A DNA stretch of 64,000 bases from VRUE01 sp963837695 (GCA_963837695.1 CAWINZ010000005.1:124001-188000); one strand, 5' to 3'. Positions 8,756 through 17,895 are shown, numbered from the stretch's first letter. Made by a program: numbers and translations. The notes: generated by a model from the sequence alone, not told the origin.

Positions 8756-8782
8756 CTAGATATATCTGAGCGATATATCTAG
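8756..8782. promoter_or_regulatory. perfect palindrome, probable PadR operator
   Basis: CTAGATATATC-tgagc-GATATATCTAG is an 11-base perfect inverted repeat with a 5-base spacer, AT-rich in very GC-rich DNA. It ends six bases before the padR ATG (8788). PadR-type repressors bind AT-rich palindromes at their own promoters, so autoregulation of the padR-mmpL operon is the natural reading. Confidence 0.7.
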
Positions 8783-8787
8783 CTGCA

Positions 8788-9333
8788 ATGGACCTGAGCG
8801 CGACCGCCTACGTGATCCTCGGCATGGTCAGCCGCGAACCGCGGTCGGGGTATGAGATCAAGACGGCGGTCGACAACTCGACCCGGTTCTTCTGGGCGGC
8901 GAGCTACGGGCAGATCTATCCGGAGCTGAAACGGCTTTCGGAGGCCGGGCTGGTCGAGGGGGTCGACGCGTCGACCGGCGATCGCAAACGGACGCGGTAC
9001 GCGATCACCGCCGACGGCGAGGCGGAGCTGAAGGACTGGCTGCGCAAGCCGCCGGAGACTCTGGAGATGCGCGAAGAAGGGCTGCTCAAACTCTTCTTCG
9101 CCGGGGTGCTGAAACCGGCCGAGGCGGTGGAGACGCTGCGCTCGATGCGCCGCATGCGCCTCGACCTGGTCGAGCGACTGCGCGCGATGGAGCGCGAGAA
9201 GGAACCCATTGAGGACCCCTACCCGCCGATGGTGCTGCGGGCGGGGATCGAGTTCAACGAGTGGTTTGCCGACTGGTGTGAGCGGATGGAGGCCCAGCTG
9301 CTCGAGCCGGCACTAAAGAAAGGGAGCAACTGA
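8788..9333 (+). CDS. PadR-family transcriptional regulator
   Basis: This 181-residue protein has an N-terminal PadR winged helix (AYVILGMVSREPRSGYEIKTAVDN, then FFWAASYGQIYPELKRLSEAGLV, residues 6-55) and a C-terminal helical PadR-C/Vir-like dimerisation region. The family usually represses a neighbouring efflux pump or detoxification gene until a ligand binds. It overlaps the MMPL gene by one base (TGATG), and a perfect palindrome sits at its start, so control of this operon is likely. Confidence 0.88.
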   Translation: MDLSATAYVILGMVSREPRSGYEIKTAVDNSTRFFWAASYGQIYPELKRLSEAGLVEGVDASTGDRKRTRYAITADGEAELKDWLRKPPETLEMREEGLLKLFFAGVLKPAEAVETLRSMRRMRLDLVERLRAMEREKEPIEDPYPPMVLRAGIEFNEWFADWCERMEAQLLEPALKKGSN

Positions 9334-11468
9334 TGTTCGACTCGCTCGCACGCTTTGCAGACGGCAATGCCCGCCGGATCGGGATCTTCGCCCTTGCCTT
9401 CTTCCTGCTCGCCGGCGCACTCGGCGGCTCGGTCGCGTCGCGGCTCGATCCCTACGGCGCCGACGATCCGTCGACCGAGGCGGTCAAGGCGCGCGAGCGG
9501 CTCGACGCCGCCGGCCTGCGCATCCCCGCGGTGCTCGCCATCGTCGAAGACGCTCCGGTCGCCGCTCCGGCGACCCGCCGCCGGGTCGAGCGGCTCGAGA
9601 ACGTCGTCCGTCACCGCGGCGACGTCGCCTCGGTGACGGGCTACTACGACACGCACTCACCCGTCTTCGTTTCCCGCGACGGCCGTTCGACCTACTTCGC
9701 CATCGCCCTGAAGCAGACCGACGACAAGGCCTGGCAGCAGGCCGGAGCCGACATCGCCGACCGCCTCTCGACCGAACCGGGCGTCGTCGTCGGCGGCGCC
9801 GCGGTGGCCCAGGAGCAGGTCAACAAGCAGGTCGAGAAGGACCTGCGGATGGCCGAGCTGCTCGCCTTTCCGCTGCTCTTCCTGCTCTCGCTGCTCTTCT
9901 TCCGCAGCCTCGTCGCCTCGGTGCTGCCGCTGATGATCGGCGGCCTGGCGATCGTCGGCACCTTCTTCATCCTGCGCCTGGCCAGCGAGGTCGGCTCGAT
10001 CTCGATCTTCGCCCTCAACCTGACCACGGCGCTCGGCCTCGGGCTGGCGATCGACTACAGCCTCTTCGTCGTCTCCCGCTACCGCGAGGAGATCGCCAAG
10101 GACGGCCCCGGGTTGGCGGCGATGCGACGCGTGCTCGCGACCGCCGGCCGCACGGTCTTCTTCTCCTCGCTGACGGTCGCCGCCGCACTCGCCTCGCTGC
10201 TCGTCTTCCCTCAGCGCTTCCTCTACTCGATGGGCCTCGGCGGGGCGCTGGTCGCGCTGTTCGCGGCGCTGATCTCGCTGACCGTGCTGCCCGCCGTGCT
10301 GACCCTGCTCGGCAGCCGCGTCAACTCGCTGGCGCCGCGCTTCCTGCGCCAACGCGCGGAGGCCGACACGCGTCCCGATGAGAACGGCTTCTGGTACCGG
10401 CTCTCGCGCTTCGTGATGCGCCGGCCGCTGCCGGTGGCGACGCTCAGCGCGCTCTTCCTGATCGTCCTCGGCCTGCCCTTCTTCGGGATCAAGTTCAACA
10501 CCGTCGACCCCGCCGTGCTGCCCGAGTCGGCGAGCGCCCGCCAGGCCTACGACACGGTCAGCGAAGAATTCCCGCCCTACCGGGAGACGCCGATCTGGAT
10601 CGACCTCGAAGGCGCCGGCCCGAAGGCCGCGGCGCTATTCGCCGCCCGGGTGCGGCACGTCGATGGCGTCGCCGAAGTCAATCCGCCCCGACGTTTGCGG
10701 GGTGGCGTGACGGCAATTCAAATCGTCTCCACGACCCCGTTCGTCTCCGACACGAGCCAGGCAGCCGTGAAGCGCCTGCGCACCCTGCAACCTCCACCCG
10801 GAGCGACGGCGCTTGTCGGCGGCGCGACGGCCGACTTCGTCGACCTGCAGAGCAGCCTGCTCAGCCACCTGCCGATCGTGCTCGCGATCGTCATCGTCTC
10901 CACCCTGGCGATCCTCTTCCTGATGACCGGGTCGGTGATCTTGCCGATCAAGTCATTGATCATGAACTTCCTCAACCTCAGCGCCGTCTTCGGCCTGCTG
11001 GTGCTGATCTTCCAGGACGGCCGGCTGGAAGGCTTCCTCGGCTACTCGAGCTCGGGCGCGATCGAGCAGACGATGCCGATCCTGCTCTTCGCCGTCGCCT
11101 TCGGCCTCTCCACCGACTACGCGGTCTTCCTGCTCTCGCGGATCAAGGAGGCGCGCGACAACGGCGCCTCAGACTCCGAGTGCGTCGCGATCGGGCTGGA
11201 GCGGACGGGGCGGATCGTCACCGCGGCGGCGCTGCTGTTCGCCGTCGCGATGGGCGCCTTCGCGACCTCGCAGATCATCTTCATCAAGGAGAACGGGGTC
11301 GGTACGGCGCTGGCCGTACTGATCGACGCCAGCATCATCCGAGCCCTGCTCGTCCCCTCGCTGATGGAGCTGCTCGGCAAGTGGAACTGGTGGGCGCCGG
11401 CGCCGCTGCGACGCCTGCACGAACGCTATGGGATCAGCGAGTCGGCGACGCCCGAGGGGGCGCAGTAA
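9333..11468 (+). CDS. MMPL/RND-family membrane transporter
   Basis: This 711-residue protein has two homologous halves, each with one helix, a soluble domain and about five helices. Signature stretches are LGLGLAIDYSLFVVSRYREE (first half) and FGLSTDYAVFLLSRIKEARDNG (second half); the Asp-Tyr pair is the proton relay typical of MmpL/YdfJ proteins. Such proteins export lipids or drugs by proton exchange. It is expressed with PadR, so inducible drug or lipid efflux is the likely role. Substrate unknown. Confidence 0.88.
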   Translation: MFDSLARFADGNARRIGIFALAFFLLAGALGGSVASRLDPYGADDPSTEAVKARERLDAAGLRIPAVLAIVEDAPVAAPATRRRVERLENVVRHRGDVASVTGYYDTHSPVFVSRDGRSTYFAIALKQTDDKAWQQAGADIADRLSTEPGVVVGGAAVAQEQVNKQVEKDLRMAELLAFPLLFLLSLLFFRSLVASVLPLMIGGLAIVGTFFILRLASEVGSISIFALNLTTALGLGLAIDYSLFVVSRYREEIAKDGPGLAAMRRVLATAGRTVFFSSLTVAAALASLLVFPQRFLYSMGLGGALVALFAALISLTVLPAVLTLLGSRVNSLAPRFLRQRAEADTRPDENGFWYRLSRFVMRRPLPVATLSALFLIVLGLPFFGIKFNTVDPAVLPESASARQAYDTVSEEFPPYRETPIWIDLEGAGPKAAALFAARVRHVDGVAEVNPPRRLRGGVTAIQIVSTTPFVSDTSQAAVKRLRTLQPPPGATALVGGATADFVDLQSSLLSHLPIVLAIVIVSTLAILFLMTGSVILPIKSLIMNFLNLSAVFGLLVLIFQDGRLEGFLGYSSSGAIEQTMPILLFAVAFGLSTDYAVFLLSRIKEARDNGASDSECVAIGLERTGRIVTAAALLFAVAMGAFATSQIIFIKENGVGTALAVLIDASIIRALLVPSLMELLGKWNWWAPAPLRRLHERYGISESATPEGAQ

Positions 11469-11480
11469 GCTCGGGGCATC

Positions 11481-11855
11481 TTGGCGCAAGAGCCGGATTC
11501 CGACGCGGCGGCCAAGGTCGCCGACGCAACCCACCGCACGCGACTGGCCAACGAGCGCACCGAGCTGGCCTGGTGGCGCACCGGCCTGACCGCGCTTGCG
11601 GTCGCGCTCGGAGTCGGCCGCGTCGTGCCGGAGCTGAACAACACCGCGGTGCGTTGGCCCTACGTGCTCGCCGGCGTCGGCTTCGCCGTCTGGGGCATCC
11701 TCGCGATCGGCTACGGCAGCCGCCGCGGGGCGCGGGTGGAGCGGGTCCTGACCAGCGGCAGATTCCCCGATTCGGAGGAGTGGATGCGACCGGCGCTCGC
11801 CTGGGGCGGGATCGCGCTGGGCACGCTGACCGCGATCCTCATCCTTTTGGACTAG
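11481..11855 (+). CDS. DUF202 (YidH-like) membrane protein
   Basis: This 124-residue protein has the family signature RTRLANERTELAWWRTGLTALAVALGVGR near the N-terminus and three membrane segments (about 38-50, 62-80 and 104-122). The TTG start at 11481 lies 13 bases after the MMPL stop. The function of DUF202 proteins is unknown. The last 17 bases overlap the end of the convergent phosphoesterase gene. Confidence 0.8.
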   Translation: MAQEPDSDAAAKVADATHRTRLANERTELAWWRTGLTALAVALGVGRVVPELNNTAVRWPYVLAGVGFAVWGILAIGYGSRRGARVERVLTSGRFPDSEEWMRPALAWGGIALGTLTAILILLD

Positions 11856-13485
11856 GCGCTCCGGCCGGCGGCGGGGCCGCGGTCGATTCTTCCGGCGAAG
11901 CGTCGAACAGCGACGGTTCGAAGCCCGTCAACGCCGGTTCCGCGGCGTAGCCGAGCGGTTCGAGGCCAAACAGTTCCTCGACGCCGCGCAGGAAGGAGAA
12001 GTGGTTGTAGTAGGCGTCTTCTTCGACCGTGCCCGGGGCGAGGTAGGGCGAGAGCAGCAGCATCCCGACCTGACCGCCGCCACCGGTCGATTTGACCGGG
12101 CCGGTCGCGGGCGGTTCGGCGCTCGCCGGCGCCGGAGGTGGCGGCAGGTTCGGGTATTCGGGCGCGGCGCAGCAGGAGCTGGTGTCCGGTTCGGGGCTCG
12201 TCTGGGGCGCCTGGTCGAAGGTGATCGCGATCAGGCCGCCTTCGCTCTGGTAGGCAGGCGAGGCGGTGATCTCGGGCACAACGGTTTCGAGGAAGCCCTG
12301 GGAAGCGGCGAGGCCGGCGGGCTGTTCGGGAGCGCAGGGCGCTTCGCTGCCGTCGTGGCAGGCGTTGGGCACGATGTAGGAGAAGGAGGGCGTGTCCTTC
12401 GGGTCCTTCAGGTCGGTGGCGAGCTGGTCGAGGCCGGCTTCGTGCTGCCCGGCTTCGGGGTCTTCGCCGAGCGCGGCGAAATAGGCGAACGGCTTGCGCC
12501 AGGCGGCCACCGGTTCGGGTTCGACGTAGGCCTTCCAGGTCAGTTTCGCTTCGACCAGCTGCCCGGGGAGCGTTTTGGTCTCGGGCGGATAAACGCAGCC
12601 TTCGCCTTCCACCTGCCCTGCGACGCTCACCGTGCCAGGTGAGACGGGCGTGCTTTCGGGACAGTTCAGCGCCGTCTGGGGCGTCGGCCCCTGGCCGCTG
12701 AGCAGCGCGATCTCGTTGGCAAGGCCGCCCTGGGCGACGGCGTAGTAGTTGGCAAGCAGCTTGCCTTCCGCGGTCAGCGTTTCCGCGAGGTACGGCGCCG
12801 GGGATTCCTTGCCGAACGCTTCTTCGTAGCCGTGGCCTTCGAGCACGATCAGGAAGACATGTTTGATTTCCGGCAGCGATTCTTCGCCTTCTTCGGGGTC
12901 GAAGGGCACCGGATTGGGGGTGGGAGCGGGTTCCGCTCCGGGCGATTCTTCTTCGAGCGGTGCCGCCAAGGGCGCTTCGGGGACGGCGGCGAAGCTCGGC
13001 GCTTCGGCAGGCGATTCCGAGGCTTCCGCCGGCGGTTCTTCGACTTCGGGGGCTTCCGCCCCGCCCATTTCTTCGAGGATGATCGACGCCGCTCCCGCCC
13101 CCTGGGCGAGCGGGTTGGTGACCGAGCCGAGCACGACACCGGCCGCCAGCAGCGCCATCACCGCGATCGCGGCGACCTGCGGCGAGGGCATGAAGCTCCA
13201 TGGCCCGCCCTTCTCGGAATCGTCGCCTTCTGCCGTGTCGGGGGTGTCCGCGGGCGCGGGCTGCTTACCGTTCCCGCTCGCCGCGCCGGGCCGTCCTCGC
13301 TCCTTCAGCGCCCCGACGCGATCGGCGACCATCGCCGGCAACGGCCCACTTCTTGCCCCGCACCGCAGGCAGTAGCGCTGACCCACCTCGAGCGCCGCAC
13401 TGCAGTCCGCACAGGTTCCGACCCCCTGCCTCACGGAGCCCGCATCGCCGTTGGAGTCGGTCACTGATGTGCAGTCTCGTGACAC
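11839..13485 (-). CDS. membrane-anchored phosphoesterase with N-terminal zinc ribbon
   Basis: This 548-residue protein has, in order, a zinc ribbon (CADCSAALEVGQRYCLRCG, about residues 22-40), a membrane helix (AAIAVMALLAAGVVLGSV, about 105-125), a long Pro/Glu/Ala-rich linker, and a phosphoesterase domain of the acid phosphatase/phospholipase C type (HVFLIVLEGHGYEEAFG about 210, GGLANEIALLSGQGP about 255, SYIVPNACHDGS about 365, then ITFDQAP). The catalytic domain should lie outside the cell, with the ribbon inside. It lies near the pst genes, which fits phosphate scavenging, but that is inference. The start could be a little downstream of 13485. Confidence 0.72.
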   Translation of the reverse strand: MSRDCTSVTDSNGDAGSVRQGVGTCADCSAALEVGQRYCLRCGARSGPLPAMVADRVGALKERGRPGAASGNGKQPAPADTPDTAEGDDSEKGGPWSFMPSPQVAAIAVMALLAAGVVLGSVTNPLAQGAGAASIILEEMGGAEAPEVEEPPAEASESPAEAPSFAAVPEAPLAAPLEEESPGAEPAPTPNPVPFDPEEGEESLPEIKHVFLIVLEGHGYEEAFGKESPAPYLAETLTAEGKLLANYYAVAQGGLANEIALLSGQGPTPQTALNCPESTPVSPGTVSVAGQVEGEGCVYPPETKTLPGQLVEAKLTWKAYVEPEPVAAWRKPFAYFAALGEDPEAGQHEAGLDQLATDLKDPKDTPSFSYIVPNACHDGSEAPCAPEQPAGLAASQGFLETVVPEITASPAYQSEGGLIAITFDQAPQTSPEPDTSSCCAAPEYPNLPPPPAPASAEPPATGPVKSTGGGGQVGMLLLSPYLAPGTVEEDAYYNHFSFLRGVEELFGLEPLGYAAEPALTGFEPSLFDASPEESTAAPPPAGAPSPKG

Positions 13486-13577
13486 GCCTGAGGCAACTTG
13501 TGAAGATCCTGAGTACCTGTTTTAACACTCTGGTTACCAACCATTTACAGGTCGACAACACCTCATTTCAGGGGATC

Positions 13578-14288
13578 GTGACAATCGGATCTGCCTTGAC
13601 CGACGTCTCGCTTCCTCCGGTTCCGCAGCCCGATCTCACGCCGTCGCGGTCCGCGACGCCGTCGGCACCGCACGAGTCGGAAATGACGGCGCCGATCCCG
13701 CCCTCGGCGGTTCAGGGTGGGGACCGGTGCCCGTCCTGCGGAGGGCCTCTTGCGGCCGACCAGCGCTACTGCCTCGAGTGCGGGCAGCGGCGCGGCGATC
13801 CGCGACTTCCCTTCATGGATGCGGTCGTCCTGATGGACGCCGTGAAACAGCCGCGGCAGACGCCACCCCCGCCGCCGAAGAAGAAGCGGACGGGCATCTC
13901 GCCCAACGCCGCGCTGATCGCCGGGGTCGGCACGCTGCTGCTGGCACTCGGCATCGGCGTCCTGATCGGGCGCTCGGGCCACCAGGAAGTCGCCCAGACG
14001 GCGGCGGCGCCTCAGATCATCAAAGTCGGCGGCGGCAGCGGCGAAACGGAAGCGACCGCCTCGAAGGGCAAAACCACGACCGGCGGTGGCGCGGCAAGCG
14101 CGAAGACCAAGAAGCAGAAAGAAGCCGCGGCAAAGGCGGCGGAAGCACATCCCGCGGCCGAAGAAGTGCTCCATACCAAGCCCGGGGTGAAGCTGGCGCC
14201 GCCGACGGTCAAGCCCGGCGACAAGTGCGAAGCGGGCGCCGCCGGCTGCGAAAACGGCGAATTCACCGGCAACTTCTTCGGCGAATAG
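13578..14288 (+). CDS. zinc-ribbon, single-pass membrane protein
   Basis: About 236 residues from a GTG start at 13578 preceded by AGGGG; ATG 13683 is an alternative. It has a zinc ribbon CPSCGGPLAADQRYCLECGQ that closely resembles the ribbon of the divergent phosphoesterase, then a membrane helix (ALIAGVGTLLLALGIGVLIG). An Ala/Lys-rich coiled extracellular stretch and a short Cys pair near the end (CEAGAAGCENGEF) follow. The function is unknown. It forms a divergent pair with the phosphoesterase and is directly joined to the next zinc-ribbon gene. Confidence 0.65.
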   Translation: MTIGSALTDVSLPPVPQPDLTPSRSATPSAPHESEMTAPIPPSAVQGGDRCPSCGGPLAADQRYCLECGQRRGDPRLPFMDAVVLMDAVKQPRQTPPPPPKKKRTGISPNAALIAGVGTLLLALGIGVLIGRSGHQEVAQTAAAPQIIKVGGGSGETEATASKGKTTTGGGAASAKTKKQKEAAAKAAEAHPAAEEVLHTKPGVKLAPPTVKPGDKCEAGAAGCENGEFTGNFFGE

Positions 14289-14771
14289 ATGAGCCGGCTA
14301 CCCAAATCCCTGCGCAACCCGCGTCGTGCCGCCAAGGCCGCATCATCCAACGGGGCCTCGCCCGCTGCCGCGACCAACGGTCACGCGCCGACGCCAGCGC
14401 AGAAACCCGCTGCACCGCGGGGAGCGGCCAGCCCGGCTGTCGGCCAGGAGCTGCTCGTCGACCTCGAACGGAGGCGCGACCAGCTGGTCGCCCGTGTCGC
14501 CGAGCTGCAGTGGGACCTCGGCGGGCTCGTCTACGAGATGGCGATCCGCAACCAGATCAAGGTCGAGGTTCTGGTCAAGCGCGCGGTCGCCCTCCAGGAC
14601 GCCGACGCCGAGCTGAGCGAGGTCGAACGGATCGTCCGCACCGAGGAGACCGGCACCGCCGGAACCTGCTCCAGCTGCAGCGCCCCGCACTCGAGCGGCG
14701 CGACCTTCTGCTGGCAGTGCGGCCAACCGCTGCTGGCCCAGGTATCGAGCGACTCGATCCTGCGCCGCTAG
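14289..14771 (+). CDS. hypothetical protein with C-terminal zinc ribbon
   Basis: This 160-residue protein begins at the base after the previous stop. The first 50 residues are Ala/Pro-rich and probably disordered. A helical middle (VDLERRRDQLVARVAELQWDLGG, about 55-110) is likely a coiled coil. The C-terminus has CSSCSAPHSSGATFCWQCG, a four-Cys ribbon of the same type as its neighbours. No membrane segment is seen. It is probably a soluble partner of the two membrane zinc-ribbon proteins; the function is unknown. Confidence 0.6.
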   Translation: MSRLPKSLRNPRRAAKAASSNGASPAAATNGHAPTPAQKPAAPRGAASPAVGQELLVDLERRRDQLVARVAELQWDLGGLVYEMAIRNQIKVEVLVKRAVALQDADAELSEVERIVRTEETGTAGTCSSCSAPHSSGATFCWQCGQPLLAQVSSDSILRR

Positions 14772-14894
14772 CTGAGGCCGTCTGACCGGCGCATCTCGGC
14801 GGCCTCAGTCGCTCGGATCGGGTCACGCACTAGAAGTGCGCTCCCCTCACCTCGCTCCCTGCGGCACCGACCTGCTTGGTCAGACGGCCTCAGC
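14771..14894. repeat. palindromic element R1b (convergent gene end)
   Basis: There is a perfect 17-base inverted repeat, arms 14771-14787 and 14878-14894; the right arm contains the pstB stop codon. The interior carries the R1 core: GCGGCCTCAGTCG, the hairpin CGCACT-AGA-AGTGCG (14826-14840), CTCCCTGCGGC and GACCTGCTTGGT. It shares the most sequence with the copy at 30415. The arms are unrelated to those of the other copies. Confidence 0.85.
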
Positions 14895-15783
14895 CGAAAC
14901 GGCCACTGACGTAATCCCTGGTTCTTGGGTCGTCGGGCCGGCTGAAGATCTTCTCGGTATCGGCGAACTCGATCAGCGTCCCTGACGGCTCGCCGTGGCT
15001 CGAGTCGAGGCTGAAGAACGCGGTCCGGTCGGCGACGCGGGCCGCCTGCTGCATGTTGTGGGTGACGATGACGATCGTGAAGCGGCCTTTGAGGCTGTGC
15101 ATCAGGTCCTCGATCGAGGCGGTCGCGATCGGGTCGAGCGCCGAGGCCGGCTCGTCGAGGAGGAGGACGTCGGGTTCGATCGCGATCGCGCGCGCGATGC
15201 AGAGCCGCTGCTGCTGGCCGCCGGAGAGGCCGAGGGCGCTGTCCTTGAGCCGGTCCTTGACCTCGTCCCAGAGCGCCGCCCCGCGCAGCGCCTCCTCGAC
15301 CCGCTCGTCGAGCCCACGCTTCTTGCCCAGGTTGCGCGGCGCCCAGGCGATGTTGTCGTAGATCGACTTCGCGAACGGGTTCGGTTTCTGGAAGACCATG
15401 CCGATCCGGCGGCGCACCTCGACCCGGTCGACGTCGCCGGCGTACATGTCGTGGCCGTGGTAGAGGATCTGTCCCTCGATCCTGAAGCTCGGCACCGAGT
15501 CGTTCATCCGGTTGAGGCTGCGCAGGAAGGTGGTCTTGCCACACCCCGAGGGCCCGATCAGGGCGGTGATCCGGTTGCGCGGGATGCGCAGGTTGACCGC
15601 CGCCAGCGCCCGCTTGCGCCCGTAGTAGACCGAGACCTCGCGGGCTTCGAAGACAGATTCGAGGCCGGCCTCCCGCGTCGCCGCGCCGGTGCCGGCCGGG
15701 CCGGCGATCTGCCCGCTCTGGATCCGGACGCGGCCAGGCACCGGCGAGCCGCCCCCCTCGAAGCTGTCGAAGCCGCCCCTCAT
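14890..15783 (-). CDS. pstB: phosphate ABC transporter ATP-binding protein
   Basis: This 297-residue ATPase has GPSGCGKTTFLRSLNRMND (Walker A, about residues 77-85), the PstB-typical RIGMVFQKPNPF Q-loop, LSGGQQQRLCIARA (ABC signature) and DVLLLDEPASALDP (Walker B). It energises phosphate import with PstC and PstA. About 45 extra N-terminal residues precede the ABC domain. ATG 15783 overlaps the pstA stop by four bases. Confidence 0.95.
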   Translation of the reverse strand: MRGGFDSFEGGGSPVPGRVRIQSGQIAGPAGTGAATREAGLESVFEAREVSVYYGRKRALAAVNLRIPRNRITALIGPSGCGKTTFLRSLNRMNDSVPSFRIEGQILYHGHDMYAGDVDRVEVRRRIGMVFQKPNPFAKSIYDNIAWAPRNLGKKRGLDERVEEALRGAALWDEVKDRLKDSALGLSGGQQQRLCIARAIAIEPDVLLLDEPASALDPIATASIEDLMHSLKGRFTIVIVTHNMQQAARVADRTAFFSLDSSHGEPSGTLIEFADTEKIFSRPDDPRTRDYVSGRFG

Positions 15784-16658
15784 CGAGTCATCCTCGCGCG
15801 GCTACGGGCGAGCAGCGCCCGCGCGCCGAGGCTGGCGAAGAGGATCGCCGAGAGCAGGACCAGCGAGCTGCCCCAGGCGCGGGTGAAGCCTTCCGGGTTC
15901 GCTTCCTCGGAGAGGCCGAAGATCGTCACCGGGATGCTGGGAACCGCTTCGAAGATGTTGAAGTTGAACTTGGTCCCGATGCTGGATGGAGTGAGGAGGA
16001 TCAGCGGCGCCGTCTCACCGGCGGCGCGGGCGACGGCGAGCACGGTCGAGGTGACGATGCCGCCGAGCGCGGTCGGCAGGATCACGGTCAGCACCGAGCG
16101 CCAGCGGCTGACGCCGAGCGCATCGGAGGCTTCACGCAGGCTGTTCGGCACCAGCAGCAGCACCTCCTGGCTGCCGCGGGCGATCAGCGGCAGCTCGATG
16201 ATCGCAAGCGCAAGCGCCCCGGCGAAACCGGACAGGGTCTGCGTCGGTTTGACCAGCAGCACAAAGAGGAAGAGGCCGACGACGATCGAGGGCAGACCGT
16301 TCATCAGGTCGAGCGTCGAACGCACGAATCCCGAGACCCGCGAACCGGAGAACTCGGTCAGGTAGATCGCGGTGAGGACGCCGATCGGCATCGCGATCGC
16401 GGTCGCGACGAGGACGATCAGGCCCGTGCCGAGGATCGCCGGCCCGATCCCGGTCGGTTCGCCGGTGAAGAGGAAGTCGAGGCTGATCGCCTTGGCGCCG
16501 CGGGCGACGACCGTGTAGGTGACGATGCCGAGCACGGCGACCGCGGCGACCGCGGCGACGGTCGCGCCGGCTTCGGCGACCCGGCTGACGACGCGGCGGC
16601 GGCGCAGGTTGCCCGAGGCGGTCAGCGGGGCGGTGGGGTCGATTCCCGACTCGCTCAC
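15780..16658 (-). CDS. pstA: phosphate ABC transporter permease PstA
   Basis: About 292 residues, six membrane helices, with the permease EAA-type loop EVLLLVPNSLREASDALGVSRWRSVLTVILPTALGG that contacts PstB. I take GTG 16658, which overlaps the pstC stop (GTGA), in keeping with the other four-base overlaps in this operon; ATG 16700 is also open. It works with PstC as the membrane channel. Confidence 0.93.
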   Translation of the reverse strand: MSESGIDPTAPLTASGNLRRRRVVSRVAEAGATVAAVAAVAVLGIVTYTVVARGAKAISLDFLFTGEPTGIGPAILGTGLIVLVATAIAMPIGVLTAIYLTEFSGSRVSGFVRSTLDLMNGLPSIVVGLFLFVLLVKPTQTLSGFAGALALAIIELPLIARGSQEVLLLVPNSLREASDALGVSRWRSVLTVILPTALGGIVTSTVLAVARAAGETAPLILLTPSSIGTKFNFNIFEAVPSIPVTIFGLSEEANPEGFTRAWGSSLVLLSAILFASLGARALLARSRARMTR

Positions 16659-17659
16659 TTCACCACGCTCCGCGAGTAGTCGAAACGACGGCCGATCCAC
16701 TGGGCGAGGAAGTTGGAGAGCAGCCCGATCACGAGCAGGATCACGCCGAGGTAGTAGAGCGACGCGATGTGCATCTGGGTGATCGCCCCGGGGAACTGGT
16801 TGGCGATCCGAGCGGCGAGCGTGTCGCCCGTTTCGAACAGGTTGGCGTTGATCTTCGAGCCGGCGCCGATCACCTGGGTCACCGCGATCGCCTCACCGAG
16901 AGCTCGGCCGAGGCCGAGCAGGGAGGCGGCGGTGACGCCTGACGCGGTGGTCGGCAGGACGATGCCGCGCACAACCTCCCAGCGCGTCGCGCCGAGGGCG
17001 CTGGCGCCGTCCTGCATCTCGGGCGGAACGGCAAGGAAGAGGTCGCGCGAGATCGAGGCGATGATCGGGATGATCATGATCGTCAGGATCAGGCTGGCGG
17101 TGAAGACGCTGGCGCCGGTCGTCTGCGGCGGCCCGAAGAGGGGGATGAAGCCGAACCAGTCGTGCAGCCAGGGCTCGACGTCGGACTGGACGAAGGGAGC
17201 GAGGATCAGGATCCCCCAGAAGCCGAGGATCACGCTTGGGATCGCCGCCAGCATCTCGACCAGCGGCGAGATCACGCCGCGCACGCCGCTCGGCGCCAGC
17301 AGGCTGAGGAAGAGGCCGATCGAGATCGAGATCGGCGCGCCGATCGCCAGCGCGACGAAGGAGCTGACGACGGTGCCGAAGATCAGCGTGCCGGCACCGT
17401 AGACGTTGAAGTTGGGCTGCCAGGTGGTGTCGGTGAGAAAGCCGAGCCCGAACTTGGCGATCGAGGGGCTGGCGCCGTGCACCATCTGGTAGGCGACCAT
17501 GACCAGGACCACCGCGCCGAGCAGGGAGGCGAAGGCGCAGAGGCCGAAGAGAAGGCCGTCGCCAATGCGGTCGATCCGACGGAGCCTGCTCGCGGCGCGT
17601 GCGTCCCGTCCGTCGTTTCCCGCCGGCAGGTAGGCCGGATTCACCGTGGTGCCGCTCAT
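16655..17659 (-). CDS. pstC: phosphate ABC transporter permease PstC
   Basis: About 334 residues with six to seven membrane helices and the loop PPEMQDGASALGATRWEVVRGIVLPTTASG. First gene of pstCAB. I place the start at ATG 17659 (MSGTTVNPAYLPAG); the longer frame to 17737 would run through the AT-rich promoter. It is divergent from pstS across a 236-base control region. Confidence 0.93.
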   Translation of the reverse strand: MSGTTVNPAYLPAGNDGRDARAASRLRRIDRIGDGLLFGLCAFASLLGAVVLVMVAYQMVHGASPSIAKFGLGFLTDTTWQPNFNVYGAGTLIFGTVVSSFVALAIGAPISISIGLFLSLLAPSGVRGVISPLVEMLAAIPSVILGFWGILILAPFVQSDVEPWLHDWFGFIPLFGPPQTTGASVFTASLILTIMIIPIIASISRDLFLAVPPEMQDGASALGATRWEVVRGIVLPTTASGVTAASLLGLGRALGEAIAVTQVIGAGSKINANLFETGDTLAARIANQFPGAITQMHIASLYYLGVILLVIGLLSNFLAQWIGRRFDYSRSVVK

Positions 17660-17710
17660 CGGCGCGCAGCGTAGAGGAGATCGCCGACTCGAAACAGGAC
17701 TTATCCCGAT

Positions 17711-17780
17711 TTTCACAAAAGTGAAACAACTGTTCACAGGTCAGTAACAGGTACGAAAAGCACCGTTACCTTTTTGTAAC
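17711..17780. promoter_or_regulatory. pst divergent control region with PHO-box-like direct repeats
   Basis: Between pstC and pstS the DNA turns AT-rich. ACAGGT occurs at 17736 and 17747, exactly 11 bases apart, inside GTTCACAGGTC and AGTAACAGGTA. Actinobacterial PhoP sites are 11-base direct repeats beginning GTTCAC, so this is a good candidate. Two dyads flank it: TTTCAC-aaaa-GTGAAA (17711-17726) and GTTAC-cttttt-GTAAC (17765-17780). Confidence 0.55.
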
Positions 17781-17895
17781 CACATCCTTCACGAGATTGA
17801 CACATGTTTGTGACTCCTGGGCCCAATGCTATGCCGCGCCCGGGCTGCACCCTGCGCCCGCCAGATGACATCGAAACGAGTCGAAAGGAATTCTC

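Noticed and set aside
11839..11855. Overlap of the DUF202 and phosphoesterase ends as a possible annotation error
   Set aside because: Both frames have good family matches near their ends; a short convergent overlap is ordinary.
13486..13577. Leader or riboswitch between the divergent zinc-ribbon genes
   Set aside because: Only 92 bases, moderately AT-rich; no stable hairpin or known aptamer motif was seen, so it is read as a divergent promoter.
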